This document shows positions 18,184 to 27,927 of a DNA stretch of 64,000 bases, one piece after another. This DNA comes from Natrialbaceae archaeon AArc-T1-2 (lineage in GTDB: Archaea; Halobacteriota; Halobacteria; Halobacteriales; Natrialbaceae), in the NCBI RefSeq assembly GCF_030273315.1, contig NZ_CP127174.1:620001-684000 (forward strand), read 5' to 3'. The position numbers and the translations under genes were made by a program. The number at the start of each line of letters is the position of its first letter. Within the stretch, counting starts at the first letter, position 1. The notes under the pieces were generated by a model. That model worked only from the letters and a program-made list of their open reading frames with translations, was not told the DNA's origin and made no database searches.

Positions 18184-18546
18184 TTACTGGGTCCCGCGTT
18201 GTTCTTCCAGCCGGTTTTTGGCTTCGGTACGAGGCTTTCGAGAGAACTGGGGCCGTTCACCGTTGAAGTCGATCTCGAGCTCGTCGAGGGTTCGCCGGTA
18301 GATGTTCGTCCGACGTCCCTCCTCGGAGAGTCGCCGCCCCTCACACTCGAGGAGTCCGGCGTCGACGAGTTCTTCGATGCGACGGTAACAGGTCGCGATC
18401 GGGATTTCGATGTCCTCGCTTAGCGTCTGTGCCGATTTGGGGGTACCTGCAGCACAGAGGATCTCGGCGCTGTATTTGTTTCCAAGCGCAGCGAGAAGCG
18501 CGTTCGATTCCGATTCCTGATCGTTCGCCCAACCACCACGTGACAT
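18184..18546 (-). CDS. Winged helix-turn-helix regulator (ArsR/TrmB-like)
   Basis: 120 residues. Residues about 15-75 form a winged HTH (LLAALGNKYSAEIL, AQTLSEDIEIPIATCYRRIEELVDAGLL), with a basic tail (FSRKPRTEAKNRLEEQ). No metal or ligand site is obvious. It follows the TnpB element on the opposite strand. The 250-bp region upstream contains the inverted repeat TCAGGAT/ATCCTGA just outside its start codon, a possible autoregulatory site. Regulated genes are unknown; malic enzyme is the next gene on the same strand. Confidence 0.85.
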   Translation of the reverse strand: MSRGGWANDQESESNALLAALGNKYSAEILCAAGTPKSAQTLSEDIEIPIATCYRRIEELVDAGLLECEGRRLSEEGRRTNIYRRTLDELEIDFNGERPQFSRKPRTEAKNRLEEQRGTQ

Positions 18547-18568
18547 TCCACTCTCCGTTTGCCGATTA

Positions 18569-18596
18569 TCAGGATTGAATCTTCCGGTTATCCTGA
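18569..18596. promoter_or_regulatory. Inverted repeat upstream of the HTH gene (candidate operator)
   Basis: TCAGGAT (18569-18575) and ATCCTGA (18590-18596) are a perfect 7-bp inverted repeat with 14 bp between them, 23-50 bp upstream of the HTH start at 18546. Position and symmetry fit a dimeric regulator binding its own promoter. The rest of the 252-bp gap up to 18798 contains no gene that I can support. Confidence 0.35.
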
Positions 18597-18798
18597 ATAT
18601 CCGCCGCTTCAGTCACGAGCGGCGAACAACGTTATACCGCCGGACAGAACGGCCGATACATTCACCGGAGGACGTTCCCGGTGATAGTGTATCAAAGCAT
18701 CTGTCCGACGGTATACAAGAGCGCAAACGGGTTCGCGACGTTCGGTCTTCGACCGGGCGGTACCGAGGCGTGAACGCTCGTCCGAGAGTCAACCAGTC

Positions 18799-21054
18799 CT
18801 AGTTCGTCGGTTGAGCTTCGACGGCCGCGACGGCTGCGAGGTTCACGATGTCTCTGACCTCGTCGTCTCGTTGCAGGACGTGGACCGGTTCGGCCATCCC
18901 GGCGAGCATCGGTCCCACTGTGTCTGCACCGCCGAGTCGTTGCAGGAGTTTATACGCGATGTTTCCAGCCTCGAGGTTGGGGAAGACGAGTACGTTTGCC
19001 GGCTCGTCGAGATCCGAAAACTCGTAGGTCTCCTGGACGATCTCCTCGACGACGGCCGTATCGGCTTGCATCTCGCCGTCGACCGGGAAGTCGACTGCGG
19101 GATCCGCCCGGAGCCGAGCGGCTGCCCGACGCGGTTTACGGGTCCCCTCGTTGTCGACGCTGCCGAAGTTCGAGTACGACAGCAACGCGGCACGCGGCTC
19201 GACGTCGAACCGACGAGCGATCTCCGCCGCGTGGCGGGTCACCTCCTCGAGGGTCTCCGCGTCGGGATCCTGATTGACCGTCGCGTCCGCCAGGAAGACG
19301 ACGCGGTTTTTGAACGTGAGCATGTAGACGCCCGCAGCGTGGGTCACGTCCGCCGCGGTGCCGACGACCTGCAGGAGTGGTCGAAGCGCCGAGGGGTAGT
19401 GATACGTCAACCCAGTCAACATGGCGTCGGCGTCATCTTGTTCGACCATTACCGCGCCGAAGTAGTTGCTGTCTCGGGTCAGTTCGGCCGCTTCTTTTCG
19501 GGTGATTCCCTTGCGACGCCGACGTTCGTAGAGCGCGTCGACGTACGTCTCGTACTCCCCGGCCGCCGGATCGACGACGTCGGGATCGAACTCGAGGCCC
19601 ACGTCGTCGACGATTCGGCGTATCTTGGCTTCGTTGCCGAGGAGGATCGGCCGGGCGATGTTCCGATCGGCGAGCTGGTACGCCGCGCGAACGATCTTTT
19701 CGTCGTCCCCCTCCGCGAGCGCGACGCGCTGGGGATCGCTTTTGGCTTTGTTACGGACGACGCGCATCATCTCGCGGGATTTACCCAGGCGGGCTTCGAG
19801 TCGCTCGAGATAGCGATCGGGATCGACCGTGGTGCGGGCAGCGCCGCTCTCGATCGCCGCTTGTGCAACCGCAGGTGCTACCTCGAACAGGATGCGGGGA
19901 TCCACCGGCTTCGGAATGATGTACTCGGGGCCGAACTGGAGCGGCTGGTCTCCGTAGGCTTTTCGGACGGCGTCTGGGACGTCCGCCTTCGCAAGGTCGG
20001 CGATCGCTTCGGCCGCGGCGACTTTCATCGTTTCGTTGATCTCGGTCGCCCGGACGTCGAGCGCGCCGCGGAAGATGAAGGGGAACCCGAGGACGTTGTT
20101 CACCTGGTTCGGGTAATCGGAGCGCCCGGTCGCCATGATGACGGTGTCCTCCCGAGCCGTCTTGGCTTCCTCGTAGCCGATCTCCGGATCCGGGTTCGCC
20201 ATCGCGAAGACGATCGGGTTCTCGGCCATCGAACGGACCATCTCTCGATCGACGATGCCGCCGGCCGAGAGGCCGACGAAGACGTCCGCATCCGCCATCG
20301 CATCGGACAGACCCCCGTCGGGAACGTCGCGGGCGAACTCGCGGTTGTGCGGGTTGAGATCGCCGGCTTCCGCCCGCTCGGTCGTGAGAATGCCGTCGAT
20401 GTCGACCATGGTGATGTTCTCCGTTTGCACGCCGAGTGACACGTAAAAGCGAGCCGTCGCGACCGCCGCTGCACCGGCGCCGGCGAACGTCACCTCGAGG
20501 TCCTCGAGCGCCTTTCCGGAAATTTCTGTCGCGTTCAGGAGCGCTGCTCCCGAGATGATCGCCGTTCCGTGCTGGTCGTCGTGGAAGACGGGAATCGATA
20601 GCCGCTCGCGGAGCCGGGCCTCGATCTCGAAGCACTCGGGGGCTTTGATGTCCTCGAGGTTGATCCCGCCGAACGTCGGCTCCATTCCCGCAACGGACTC
20701 GACGAACGCGGTCGGATCGTCGTGATCGAGTTCGATGTCGAACACGTCGATGTCGGCGAACCGCTTGAAGAGCACGCCTTTGCCTTCCATAACCGGTTTC
20801 GACGCCTGCGGGCCGATGTCGCCGAGTCCGAGGACGGCGCTCCCGTTAGAGACCACGCCGACCAGATTCTCCTTGATCGTATACTGGTACGCCGCGTCGG
20901 AATCGTCCGCGATCTCGCGACACGGTCCGGCGACGCCCGGCGAGTACGCGAGGCTTAACTCGCGCTGGGTGGTCGTCGATTTCGTCGTCGTGACCTCGAG
21001 CTTTCCCGCCGGCTCTCGTCGGTGGTACTCGAGTGAGTCTTCTTCCAGTGACAT
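18799..21054 (-). CDS. maeB: Malic enzyme fused to phosphotransacetylase-like domain
   Basis: 751 residues, the length of the large NADP-type malic enzymes. Residues 1-420 are the malic enzyme part ([34 protein letters not shown], Rossmann segment [21 protein letters not shown]). Residues about 430-751 form the phosphate acetyl/butyryltransferase-like domain, which in this class is regulatory and not catalytic. It decarboxylates malate to pyruvate with NAD(P)H production. The ATG at 21054 has a strong Shine-Dalgarno (GGAGG, complement of 21061-21065) 6 nt upstream. The longer start at 21072 would place that SD inside the gene. Confidence 0.95.
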   Translation of the reverse strand: MSLEEDSLEYHRREPAGKLEVTTTKSTTTQRELSLAYSPGVAGPCREIADDSDAAYQYTIKENLVGVVSNGSAVLGLGDIGPQASKPVMEGKGVLFKRFADIDVFDIELDHDDPTAFVESVAGMEPTFGGINLEDIKAPECFEIEARLRERLSIPVFHDDQHGTAIISGAALLNATEISGKALEDLEVTFAGAGAAAVATARFYVSLGVQTENITMVDIDGILTTERAEAGDLNPHNREFARDVPDGGLSDAMADADVFVGLSAGGIVDREMVRSMAENPIVFAMANPDPEIGYEEAKTAREDTVIMATGRSDYPNQVNNVLGFPFIFRGALDVRATEINETMKVAAAEAIADLAKADVPDAVRKAYGDQPLQFGPEYIIPKPVDPRILFEVAPAVAQAAIESGAARTTVDPDRYLERLEARLGKSREMMRVVRNKAKSDPQRVALAEGDDEKIVRAAYQLADRNIARPILLGNEAKIRRIVDDVGLEFDPDVVDPAAGEYETYVDALYERRRRKGITRKEAAELTRDSNYFGAVMVEQDDADAMLTGLTYHYPSALRPLLQVVGTAADVTHAAGVYMLTFKNRVVFLADATVNQDPDAETLEEVTRHAAEIARRFDVEPRAALLSYSNFGSVDNEGTRKPRRAAARLRADPAVDFPVDGEMQADTAVVEEIVQETYEFSDLDEPANVLVFPNLEAGNIAYKLLQRLGGADTVGPMLAGMAEPVHVLQRDDEVRDIVNLAAVAAVEAQPTN

Positions 21055-21310
21055 ACCCCACCTCCCAACCAAACGGGCAAAAATATTCGGATATAGGAGA
21101 TAGGTACGGCACTAAATCGGAAGTAAATTATAAATTGTCCTTGACGGTTTTTCGTTACCGTCCGCTCGCAGTCCTGCTCGACATCGACCGCACTCGAGTC
21201 CGACAGTGCAGACGACGAGTCACGAGAGCTGATTCGGAGTCGATGCCTGCCGTCGGCGTGCCGTCATAGCCAGCCCTACAGCAGAAACGTCCGAGTCGTC
21301 TCGCGTCGGT

Positions 21311-22219
21311 ATGGACGTCCTCGTCCGGTTGCTGGCGTTGCTCGTCGTCCTTCTGGTCGGGACGGGGCTCCGAGTGGTGGGTGTTCTCGATGCGAAACGG
21401 ACCGATCGGCTGAACGCGGTCGCCTACTACGTCGCGCTTCCGGCGCTCATCTTCATCGCCACCTACGATCAGGCGATCGGCGAGTTGCTGTCGCCGGCAC
21501 TGGTCGTGGGGCTTTTGGTCGTCCTGTTTACGACGGCAGGGATCGCGTGGGTCGTCCACCGAAACCAACACGGGAACGGTCGCCGGAGTGTCGCGATCGT
21601 CCAGTCCTATCACTCGAACCTCGGGTATCTCGGTCTCCCGCTGGTCGCGGCGACGTTCGGTGCCCCGGTGACTGCGATCGCGAGCGTCGTACTCGGTATC
21701 GTAACGCTCGTTCAGGTCCCGCTGACTATTTTCGTCCTCTCTACGTTCAACGGCGCTGATGCGGACCTCGCTGCCGAACTACGGGGTCTCGCGGTCAATC
21801 CAGTGTTGCTCTCGCTCGTCGTTGGCCTCACCATCGGATCGGTCGGTCTCACCATCCCCGGTGCCGTCGAACTCGGTCTCGATGGACTCGGCTCGCTCGC
21901 GCTCCCGCTTGCGTTACTCTGTGTCGGCGCGTCGCTCGAGGTCGACCGTCCGTCGATCGATTTCGGTGCGACTGGGACCGTCGTCGCGCTGAAGATCGTT
22001 TGTATGCCGGCACTCGCCTGGCTCGTCTTTTCATTCCTGGCAGTCGACACGTCGACGTTCGTCGCGTCGGTCGTGATGCTCGGGACCCCCACCGCCGTCT
22101 CGACGTACGTTTTCGCCGCCAAACTCGAGGGCGACGAGGAGTTCGCGTCGCTGAACGTGTTCACGACGACGCTCGGTTCGATTCTGACGCTGTTCGTGCT
22201 GATCACGCTCATGGCGTAG
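21311..22219 (+). CDS. AEC family transporter (auxin efflux carrier-like)
   Basis: 302 residues with about ten membrane helices in two five-helix halves. Typical AEC features are the early ALPALIF motif, YHSNLGYLGLPL in helix 4 and the C-terminal LGTPTAVSTYVFA segment. Members export or import organic anions such as malate or malonate. It is divergent from malic enzyme (256 bp between starts), which makes a dicarboxylate a reasonable but untested substrate. Confidence 0.9.
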   Translation: MDVLVRLLALLVVLLVGTGLRVVGVLDAKRTDRLNAVAYYVALPALIFIATYDQAIGELLSPALVVGLLVVLFTTAGIAWVVHRNQHGNGRRSVAIVQSYHSNLGYLGLPLVAATFGAPVTAIASVVLGIVTLVQVPLTIFVLSTFNGADADLAAELRGLAVNPVLLSLVVGLTIGSVGLTIPGAVELGLDGLGSLALPLALLCVGASLEVDRPSIDFGATGTVVALKIVCMPALAWLVFSFLAVDTSTFVASVVMLGTPTAVSTYVFAAKLEGDEEFASLNVFTTTLGSILTLFVLITLMA

Positions 22220-22270
22220 CACCTCCAGTCGGTCGAGACGCCTTTTACCCATCGCCTGCTACGACCGCTC

Positions 22271-22957
22271 ATGGAAGTTGCGATCGTGACGGTCGGTGAC
22301 GAACTGCTCGCCGGTCGAACGACGAACACGAACGCCACGTGGCTCTGTGAACGGCTGACCGAAAACGGCGTCCACGTCGAACGCGTCACGTCTCTTCCCG
22401 ACCGAGTCGGGGACATCGCCCGCGTCGTCAACGAGTATCGAGCGGCGTACGACGCCGTCATCGTCACCGGCGGGCTCGGTCCCACCCACGACGACGTCAC
22501 GATGGACGCCGTCGCCGCGGCGCTCGACCGTCCGCTCGAGGAACACGAGGAAGCACTCGCGTGGCTCACGGACGAGGGCGGGTACACGCGTCAGGACCTC
22601 GCTGACGGGACGGCACACCTCCCGGAGGGTGCGCGCGCGCTCCACAACGAGGCCGGCGTCGCGCCCGGTGCCGCCGTCGAGAACGTCTACGTCCTTCCCG
22701 GCGTGCCCACGGAGATGAAGGCGATGTTCGAGACGATCGCATCCGAGTTCAACGGCACGAGGCGATACCGTGAGGTCATCAGAGCCGACGAGCCGGAGAG
22801 TGCGCTGTTGGATCGGATCGAGAAACTCCGCGAGACGTTCGACGTCACCGTCGGCAGCTACCCTGGCGACGTGGTTCGGGTCTCGATCGAGAGCACGGAC
22901 GAGTCGACCGTCGAGGCGGCCGCGGCGTGGCTTCGCGAGCGCGTCGAGAGGCCGTAG
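22271..22957 (+). CDS. CinA-like molybdopterin-binding domain protein
   Basis: 228 residues consisting only of the MoaB/MogA-like COG1058 domain: VTVGDELLAGRTTNTNATWL at the start, VTGGLGPTHDDVT about residue 73, and YVLPGVPTEMKAMFE. Bacterial CinA (about 400 residues) adds a C-terminal NMN deamidase domain that is absent here, as is usual in archaea. The domain binds nucleotide-like ligands and in some members hydrolyses ADP-ribose. An IS630 element begins 27 bp after the stop. Confidence 0.92.
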   Translation: MEVAIVTVGDELLAGRTTNTNATWLCERLTENGVHVERVTSLPDRVGDIARVVNEYRAAYDAVIVTGGLGPTHDDVTMDAVAAALDRPLEEHEEALAWLTDEGGYTRQDLADGTAHLPEGARALHNEAGVAPGAAVENVYVLPGVPTEMKAMFETIASEFNGTRRYREVIRADEPESALLDRIEKLRETFDVTVGSYPGDVVRVSIESTDESTVEAAAAWLRERVERP

Positions 22958-22990
22958 TTTCGAGACGGGGCCGAAACGCTATAGTAGGCG

Positions 22991-23482
22991 TTAGAAGTAA
23001 TTGCTCACTTCTGGAAGCGAGAGTTGATCAATAGCGGTATCAATCGCTGTTGTGAGCTCGTTGAGTGAGTCAAAGAAGCGATTGCTGAGTGCTGCTTGGA
23101 GTTGTCTCCAGCACTCTTCGACCGGATTTAGCTCAGGTGAATACGCTGGCAACGTCACGAAGGCGAGGTCGTCACGGGCCGCCAGGTCCGTGACGGCCGA
23201 CGCCCGAAAATATGGCGCTCCATCCAACACAATAATCAAGTCATCTTCGAACTCTTGGCATAACGCAAGAATGAAATGTTTTGCGTGATCGGCGGTAACG
23301 TACTCTTCAAATCGAGAGAAAAAGCGATCACCGTCCTCGGTGATCGCGCCTAAGAGACACGTCCAGTCGCGTTGTCCGGACAATTCAACAGACGGTCGCG
23401 TGCCGCGAGGAAACCACGCGGCACGCGGCTCAACTTGGACGGATTTCTTGGTTTGATCGATACAGACTACTGTGGCGTCCAT
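22991..23482 (-). CDS. IS630 transposase, DDE domain (orfB)
   Basis: 163 residues containing the catalytic domain: Asp in VVCIDQTKKS, Asp in IIVLDGAPYF and Glu in PELNPVEECW. It overlaps orfA by 16 bp and lies in the -1 frame. Seven consecutive A residues in the coding strand (complement of 23493-23499) lie just before the overlap, so a -1 slip there would fuse the two frames into one transposase of about 330 residues. It could also start independently at its own ATG at 23482. Confidence 0.9.
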   Translation of the reverse strand: MDATVVCIDQTKKSVQVEPRAAWFPRGTRPSVELSGQRDWTCLLGAITEDGDRFFSRFEEYVTADHAKHFILALCQEFEDDLIIVLDGAPYFRASAVTDLAARDDLAFVTLPAYSPELNPVEECWRQLQAALSNRFFDSLNELTTAIDTAIDQLSLPEVSNYF

Positions 23483-23991
23483 TTCCCGCCGCTTTTTTTG
23501 AGTTCCTCGCGGAACGTTTCTTGGTCCTCAGCATCTGATTCGGCGGCTGTACGGCGTGGTTTTTGGAAGCTCAATCCCGCTTCTTTGAGCAACCGCCGGC
23601 AGCTTGGGATTGAGTACTCGACATCGTAGGTCTCGGCGAGATGCTGCTGGACAAGCGCCGGCGTCCACGCCGGCGCGTCAAAGCCAACTTCTTCAGGAGA
23701 CCTGTGGACTGTTTCTTCGAACTCTTGTTGCTCTTTTTCTGAGAGTTTTCGCTTTCTTCCAGACCGATGAGCATCAGTAACGGCCTGCTCAAGCGACTCG
23801 TCAGTGTCGAGTCGCTTGAGCCAACTATAGATTGTTCGCCGGCCGGTGTTATGCCACTCGGCTAGTTCGGTCTGCGTAACGCCGTTTTTGTACGCAATTG
23901 CCGCTAACAGCCGTTGTGTCGGCTTCCTTCCCTCGACGTTGTCGAGTGCGTCGTGAAGTTCTTCGACGGAGATATCGTCGAGATGATCCAT
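23467..23991 (-). CDS. IS630 transposase, HTH domain (orfA)
   Basis: 174 residues from the ATG at 23991. Contains two helix-turn-helix units (GVTQTELAEWHNTGRRTIYSWL, then WTPALVQQHLAETYDVEYS) that would bind the terminal repeats. The frame ends in KSGGKWTPQ, immediately beside the orfB start. Fusion with orfB by frameshifting at the A7 run is likely because neither part alone is a complete IS630 transposase. Confidence 0.88.
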   Translation of the reverse strand: MDHLDDISVEELHDALDNVEGRKPTQRLLAAIAYKNGVTQTELAEWHNTGRRTIYSWLKRLDTDESLEQAVTDAHRSGRKRKLSEKEQQEFEETVHRSPEEVGFDAPAWTPALVQQHLAETYDVEYSIPSCRRLLKEAGLSFQKPRRTAAESDAEDQETFREELKKSGGKWTPQ

Positions 23992-24041
23992 TAGAAGTAG
24001 CAACAATCTATGGGCAGAAAATTCTAACGGTTACTATAGAA

Positions 24042-24167
24042 CTACCGGTACAGGTACGCGAGCCAGGCGAACGTAACGATCAGCGCGAGAAGTAGCGTTC
24101 CCCAGCCGGCGAGCTCCATCGGAAGTTCGGTTTCCGTCTCGAGAGCCACGTAGAGTAGTTCGTTCAT
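24042..24167 (-). CDS. Small single-helix membrane protein, 41 residues
   Basis: Encodes 41 residues: a polar N-terminus rich in Glu/Thr and one helix (WGTLLLALIVTFAWLAYLY) ending in Arg. The frame is complete, and the IS630 element inserted only 5 bp beyond its stop codon, leaving it intact. Short proteins of this design are common in haloarchaea but have no assigned role. The gene is divergent from the yqeC-like gene. A coding call this short is moderate in certainty. Confidence 0.55.
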   Translation of the reverse strand: MNELLYVALETETELPMELAGWGTLLLALIVTFAWLAYLYR

Positions 24168-24291
24168 GGTCGGCGGTGAGTGCCCGCCCCTCTTAACGTT
24201 TCAGAAACGCCGTCGCCGTGAGCTCGACGGTCGGTCCGACGTCGGCGTCGTTGTCCCTCAGTTTTAGGCCTTGCGGTGCGTATCGCCACCA

Positions 24292-25017
24292 ATGAACGTC
24301 GTCGACGCGTTAGACGCCTCGGCCGGAACGCTCTGTGTCGTCGGCGCGGGCGGGAAGAAGACGACTCTCTACGCGCTCGCAGGTCGCCTCGAGCGGGCCG
24401 TGCTCACGGCGACGGTCCGGATCCCGATATTCGATCCCCACGTCTCGTCCGTCCGGGTGACGACGGAGCCGGCGACGACGCTCGAGAACCTCGAGGCGGG
24501 ATCGTTCCCGCTCGGACTCGTTCCAGAACGAGAGGGCGAGGACCGCTATCGCGGCTACGACACCGGGACGATAGACGACATCACGGCCGCACACGACGGC
24601 CCCGTGCTCGTGAAAGCCGACGGCGCGCGAACGCGGGAGTTCAAGGCACCGAACGATCGCGAGCCACAGTTGCCGACGACGACGGACGTCGTCATCCCCA
24701 TCGCGAGCGCTCACGCCGTCGGCCAGCCGCTGTCGGCGGCCGTCGTCCACCGCCCCGAACGTGTCGCCGCGATCACCGACCTCGAGGTCGGCGATCCGAT
24801 TACGCCGACGGCGGTCGGGACGGTACTGGCGAGCGAGCGGGGCGGATTGAAACGCGTGCCGGCGGACGCGACGGCGATTCCGCTGATCAACAAGGTCGAC
24901 GACGGCGACGACGAGGCCGTCGCACGCGAGATTGCAGCCGCGGTCCACGACCGGACCGACGTGCCACGGGTCGTGGTGGCCCGGATGGCAGACGCCGAGG
25001 TCGTCGGCGTGGTGTAA
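24292..25017 (+). CDS. YqeC-like protein (putative selenium-dependent hydroxylase cofactor maturation)
   Basis: 241 residues from the ATG at 24292. A P-loop-like VVGAGGKKTTLYALA is at residues 14-28, with VLVKADGARTREFKAP near 105 and a GTPase-like INKVD late in the protein. This is the pattern of the YqeC family linked to maturation of molybdenum hydroxylases with a labile selenium ligand. No hydroxylase or sel genes are visible nearby, so the partner enzyme is unknown. A TTTTAGG box lies about 30 bp upstream. Confidence 0.8.
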   Translation: MNVVDALDASAGTLCVVGAGGKKTTLYALAGRLERAVLTATVRIPIFDPHVSSVRVTTEPATTLENLEAGSFPLGLVPEREGEDRYRGYDTGTIDDITAAHDGPVLVKADGARTREFKAPNDREPQLPTTTDVVIPIASAHAVGQPLSAAVVHRPERVAAITDLEVGDPITPTAVGTVLASERGGLKRVPADATAIPLINKVDDGDDEAVAREIAAAVHDRTDVPRVVVARMADAEVVGVV

Positions 25018-25050
25018 CACGTTTATACCCTTCCCACCGGATACGGACGT

Positions 25051-26139
25051 ATGAGCGACCCCTCCAGTTCCAGCACGGAGCCACCCGACGAGAGCGACGT
25101 CTTCACGTACAACGGCGGGCGAGTCGATCCGGGCGAGTCGGCGAACATCCGCTACGGCATCAGCGAGACGTACCTCGGCGATCCGGTTCGGATCCCGGTG
25201 ACCGTCGTCAACGGCGAGCGTCCGGGACCGACGGTCTTTCTCTCCGCGGCGGCCCACGGCGACGAGCTAAACGGCATCGAGGTCGTCCGCGAGGTCGCTC
25301 ACGACTGGGACCACTCGATCCTGCACGGAACCCTCGTCTGTCTTCCCGTCATGAACGTCCCCGGCTTTCTGGCCCAGGAGCGATACCTGCCGATATACGA
25401 CCGGGACCTCAACCGCTCGTTTCCCGGCCGGGAGGGATCGACGAGCGCGCGTCGGATGGCCCACCGGATCTTCACGAACTTCATCGAACCCTGTGACTTC
25501 GGGCTCGACTTTCATACCTCCACACGTGGTCGAACGAACATGCTTCACGTCCGGGCGAACATGGACGACTCAGCGGTTGCTCGCGTCGCCAACGCGTTCA
25601 GTTCGAACGTCATCATCGGCGGCGAGGGCCCGTCGGGAACGCTCCGGCGCGAAGCGACCGACGCCGGAATTCCGACGATCACGATCGAGATGGGAAAGGC
25701 CCACCGCTTCCAGCGCGCGCTCATCGACCGCGCGCTCACCGGCGTCGCGAGCGTCCTCGCCGAGTTTGGCCTCCACCGCGATTCCGCGGTGTACTGGCCC
25801 GGCTGGCGGACCGTCATCGACGACGCGGACGAGAAGACGTGGCTGCGCGCGGACGCGGGGGGTATCGTCGACATGAAACGCGGCCGCGGCGAACTCGTCC
25901 GCGAGGGCGAGGTCATCTGTGCCATCACGAACCCGTTCAAGGAAGACGACGACATCGTCACCGTCGAGGCGCCGTTTACGGGGCTGATCGTCGGCGTCCT
26001 CGAGAACCCCGTCGTCTACCCCGGCAATCCGCTCTGTCACCTCGTCGGCCTCGAGGACGACACCTTACACGCACTCGAGCGCGAACTTCGGGACGACGAA
26101 CCGGGCTCGAGATCGTTGAGCCGCCGAACTGGAGCGTAA
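25051..26139 (+). CDS. Succinylglutamate desuccinylase/aspartoacylase family metallo-hydrolase
   Basis: 362 residues. Zinc ligands are seen in AAHGDELNGIE (His, Glu) and in DFHTSTRGRTN (His). The substrate carboxylate-binding NRSFPGR follows, with the catalytic Glu in TIEMGKAH. The C-terminal 100 residues form the beta-sandwich that resembles a biotinyl domain (GGIVDMKRGRGELVREGEVI). It would hydrolyse an N-acyl amino acid or similar amide; the substrate is unclear. It lies 33 bp after the yqeC-like gene. Confidence 0.9.
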   Translation: MSDPSSSSTEPPDESDVFTYNGGRVDPGESANIRYGISETYLGDPVRIPVTVVNGERPGPTVFLSAAAHGDELNGIEVVREVAHDWDHSILHGTLVCLPVMNVPGFLAQERYLPIYDRDLNRSFPGREGSTSARRMAHRIFTNFIEPCDFGLDFHTSTRGRTNMLHVRANMDDSAVARVANAFSSNVIIGGEGPSGTLRREATDAGIPTITIEMGKAHRFQRALIDRALTGVASVLAEFGLHRDSAVYWPGWRTVIDDADEKTWLRADAGGIVDMKRGRGELVREGEVICAITNPFKEDDDIVTVEAPFTGLIVGVLENPVVYPGNPLCHLVGLEDDTLHALERELRDDEPGSRSLSRRTGA

Positions 26140-26251
26140 ATATACTCCTCATGCGCTCTCGAGACGGCTACGGCGACAATAGCGTCGATAGGCGCAGCGA
26201 GCGCCAAAAGTAACTTCTATACCCTCGCGGTCCAACCCTCGGGCTGAGAAC

Positions 26252-26683
26252 ATGAGCCAGTCTTACAATCGCGGTCTCATCGAGGACTTCGGCCGCTGGA
26301 AGGAGTTCTCGGCCGGGATGTGGGCGTGGATTTTCCACAAGTTTACCGGGTGGATGCTCATCGGCTACCTGTTCACCCACATCGCCGTGCTGAGCACTGC
26401 CATTCCGGCGGCTGCAGGCGAGACGATGATGCTCGCTGGAGAAGAGGTCAACGTCTACACCGGAACGATTCAGGGTCTCGAGAGCCTCTTTATCATCCGG
26501 GTGCTCGAGGTCGGACTGCTCGCGGTCGCAGTCTTTCATATCCTGAACGGGGTTCGCCTGCTGATGGTCGACCTCGGCATCGGTCTCGACTCACAGGACA
26601 GAAGCTTCTATGCGTCGTTGATCCTCACGGCCATCATTACGGTCGCGAGCGTGCCGACGTTCATGCACGGGGTGGGCCTGTAA
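26252..26683 (+). CDS. sdhC: Succinate dehydrogenase cytochrome b subunit
   Basis: 143 residues with three membrane helices. Conserved His residues in [17 protein letters not shown] and [11 protein letters not shown] fit haem b ligation and quinone-site roles. First gene of sdhCDBA, complex II of the respiratory chain and citric acid cycle. The stop overlaps the sdhD start in TAATG, indicating translational coupling. Confidence 0.93.
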   Translation: MSQSYNRGLIEDFGRWKEFSAGMWAWIFHKFTGWMLIGYLFTHIAVLSTAIPAAAGETMMLAGEEVNVYTGTIQGLESLFIIRVLEVGLLAVAVFHILNGVRLLMVDLGIGLDSQDRSFYASLILTAIITVASVPTFMHGVGL

Positions 26684-27048
26684 TGGCTGAACGCTACTCC
26701 TCGTTCGTGCCCGGCGGTACCGGCTGGTTGCTCCAGCGCGTCACAGCGGCGTTTCTCGTCGTCGTGCTCGCGTTTCACTTCTTCCAGCTACACTTCGTCA
26801 ACCACGCGGCGGAGGTCACGTTCGCCGGCACGCAGGCCCGCATGGATAACCTCGGCTACTTCCTGACGATGGTGTTGTTCCTGATCGCTGGCGCGTTCCA
26901 CGGGATAAACGGCGTCTACAACGCCCTCGTCAACCAGGGCCTGTCTGGAACCCCAAAGAAAGTCGTACTCGCAGTCCTTACTCTCGCAGGCATCGCGCTC
27001 GTCGTTCAAGGAACCTGGGTTGCACTCGTCATGGCGGGGATGATCTAA
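26683..27048 (+). CDS. sdhD: Succinate dehydrogenase hydrophobic membrane anchor subunit
   Basis: 121 residues, three helices. It begins with a short polar segment and GGTGWLLQRVTAAFLVVVLAFH. His residues in AFHFFQLHF and AFHGINGVYNAL are the likely haem and quinone ligands. The ATG is shared with the sdhC stop (TAATG). Together with SdhC it anchors the catalytic SdhAB dimer to the inner face of the membrane. SdhB begins 1 bp after its stop. Confidence 0.92.
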   Translation: MAERYSSFVPGGTGWLLQRVTAAFLVVVLAFHFFQLHFVNHAAEVTFAGTQARMDNLGYFLTMVLFLIAGAFHGINGVYNALVNQGLSGTPKKVVLAVLTLAGIALVVQGTWVALVMAGMI

Positions 27049-27049
27049 C

Positions 27050-27922
27050 ATGAGTACACAACAACAAGAGCCCGAAACGCAAGAGGCACCGACAGACCAG
27101 GAGATGAAAGGAGAGCGCTCTCCCCAGCAAGAACGGCTCAAGCGAAAGCAAGAAGACAAGGCCGAACGAGAGAAGACGGCCGACGCGGACGAACTCGAGG
27201 GCGACACCGTCCACCTGAAGGTCTTCCGGTACGACCCCGAGGTCGCAGAGAAACAGGAACCGCGTTTCGACGACTTTCACGTTCCGTTCGAGAAGGGGAT
27301 GACGGTGCTCGACGCCGTCATGTACGCGCGGGACACCTACGATTCCTCGCTCACCTTCCGACACTCCTGTCGGCAGGCCGTCTGTGGCTCTGACGCCTTC
27401 TTCATCAACGGCAAGCAGCGACTGGCGTGTAAGACCCAGATCAGCGACTTAGCACAGCCGGTCCGGGTCGAGCCGCTGCCCCACCAAGAGGTCGTCAAAG
27501 ACCTCGTCGTGGACATGGACCACTTCTACGACCAGATGCACGCCGTCGAGCCGTACTTCCAGTCCGAGGACTTCCCGGCAGACGAAGAACAACGCCAGAG
27601 TCGGGAGAACCGCGAGAAGATCAAGATGTCCTCGCGGTGTATCTGGTGTGGTGCGTGTATGTCCTCGTGTAACATCGCCGCGGGCGACAACCAGTATCTG
27701 GGTCCGGCGGCGATCAACAAGGCCTACAAGTTCGCGATGGACGATCGCGAAGAGGAGGAACTCAAAGAGCACCGACTCCGCATCTTAGAGCAGGAACACG
27801 GCGTCTGGCGCTGTCAGACTCAGTTCTCCTGTACCGAGGTGTGCCCGAAAGACATCCCGCTCACCGAGCACATCCAGGAGCTCAAGCGTGAAGCGGTCAA
27901 GAAGAACCTGAAATTCTGGTAA
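27050..27922 (+). CDS. sdhB: Succinate dehydrogenase iron-sulfur subunit
   Basis: 290 residues with a long acidic/basic haloarchaeal N-terminal extension (about 50 residues). The [2Fe-2S] site is HSCRQAVCGSDAFF...RLAC, with Asp in place of the third Cys, as in several known SdhB proteins. The [4Fe-4S] site is CIWCGACMSSC, and the last cluster uses CTEVCPKDIP. It passes electrons from the flavin of SdhA to quinone at SdhCD. Overlapping operon order C-D-B-A. Confidence 0.96.
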   Translation: MSTQQQEPETQEAPTDQEMKGERSPQQERLKRKQEDKAEREKTADADELEGDTVHLKVFRYDPEVAEKQEPRFDDFHVPFEKGMTVLDAVMYARDTYDSSLTFRHSCRQAVCGSDAFFINGKQRLACKTQISDLAQPVRVEPLPHQEVVKDLVVDMDHFYDQMHAVEPYFQSEDFPADEEQRQSRENREKIKMSSRCIWCGACMSSCNIAAGDNQYLGPAAINKAYKFAMDDREEEELKEHRLRILEQEHGVWRCQTQFSCTEVCPKDIPLTEHIQELKREAVKKNLKFW

Positions 27923-27927
27923 CAACA

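Larger units (their letters stand above)
22984..24034 (-). mobile_element. IS630-family insertion sequence, 1051 bp
   Basis: Flanked by TA on each side (22982-22983, 24035-24036), the hallmark target of Tc1/mariner-IS630 elements. Terminal inverted repeats GTAGGCGTTAGAA (from 22984) and GTAACCGTTAGAA (inward from 24034) match at 11 of 13 positions. Two overlapping frames encode the DNA-binding and DDE halves. It sits between the cinA-like gene and a 41-residue membrane protein gene without damaging either. Confidence 0.92.

Noticed and set aside
18811-20439. A 542-codon frame on the + strand over malic enzyme
   Set aside because: Antisense shadow of a complete malic enzyme gene; no motif and composition typical of reverse-strand GC3 reading.
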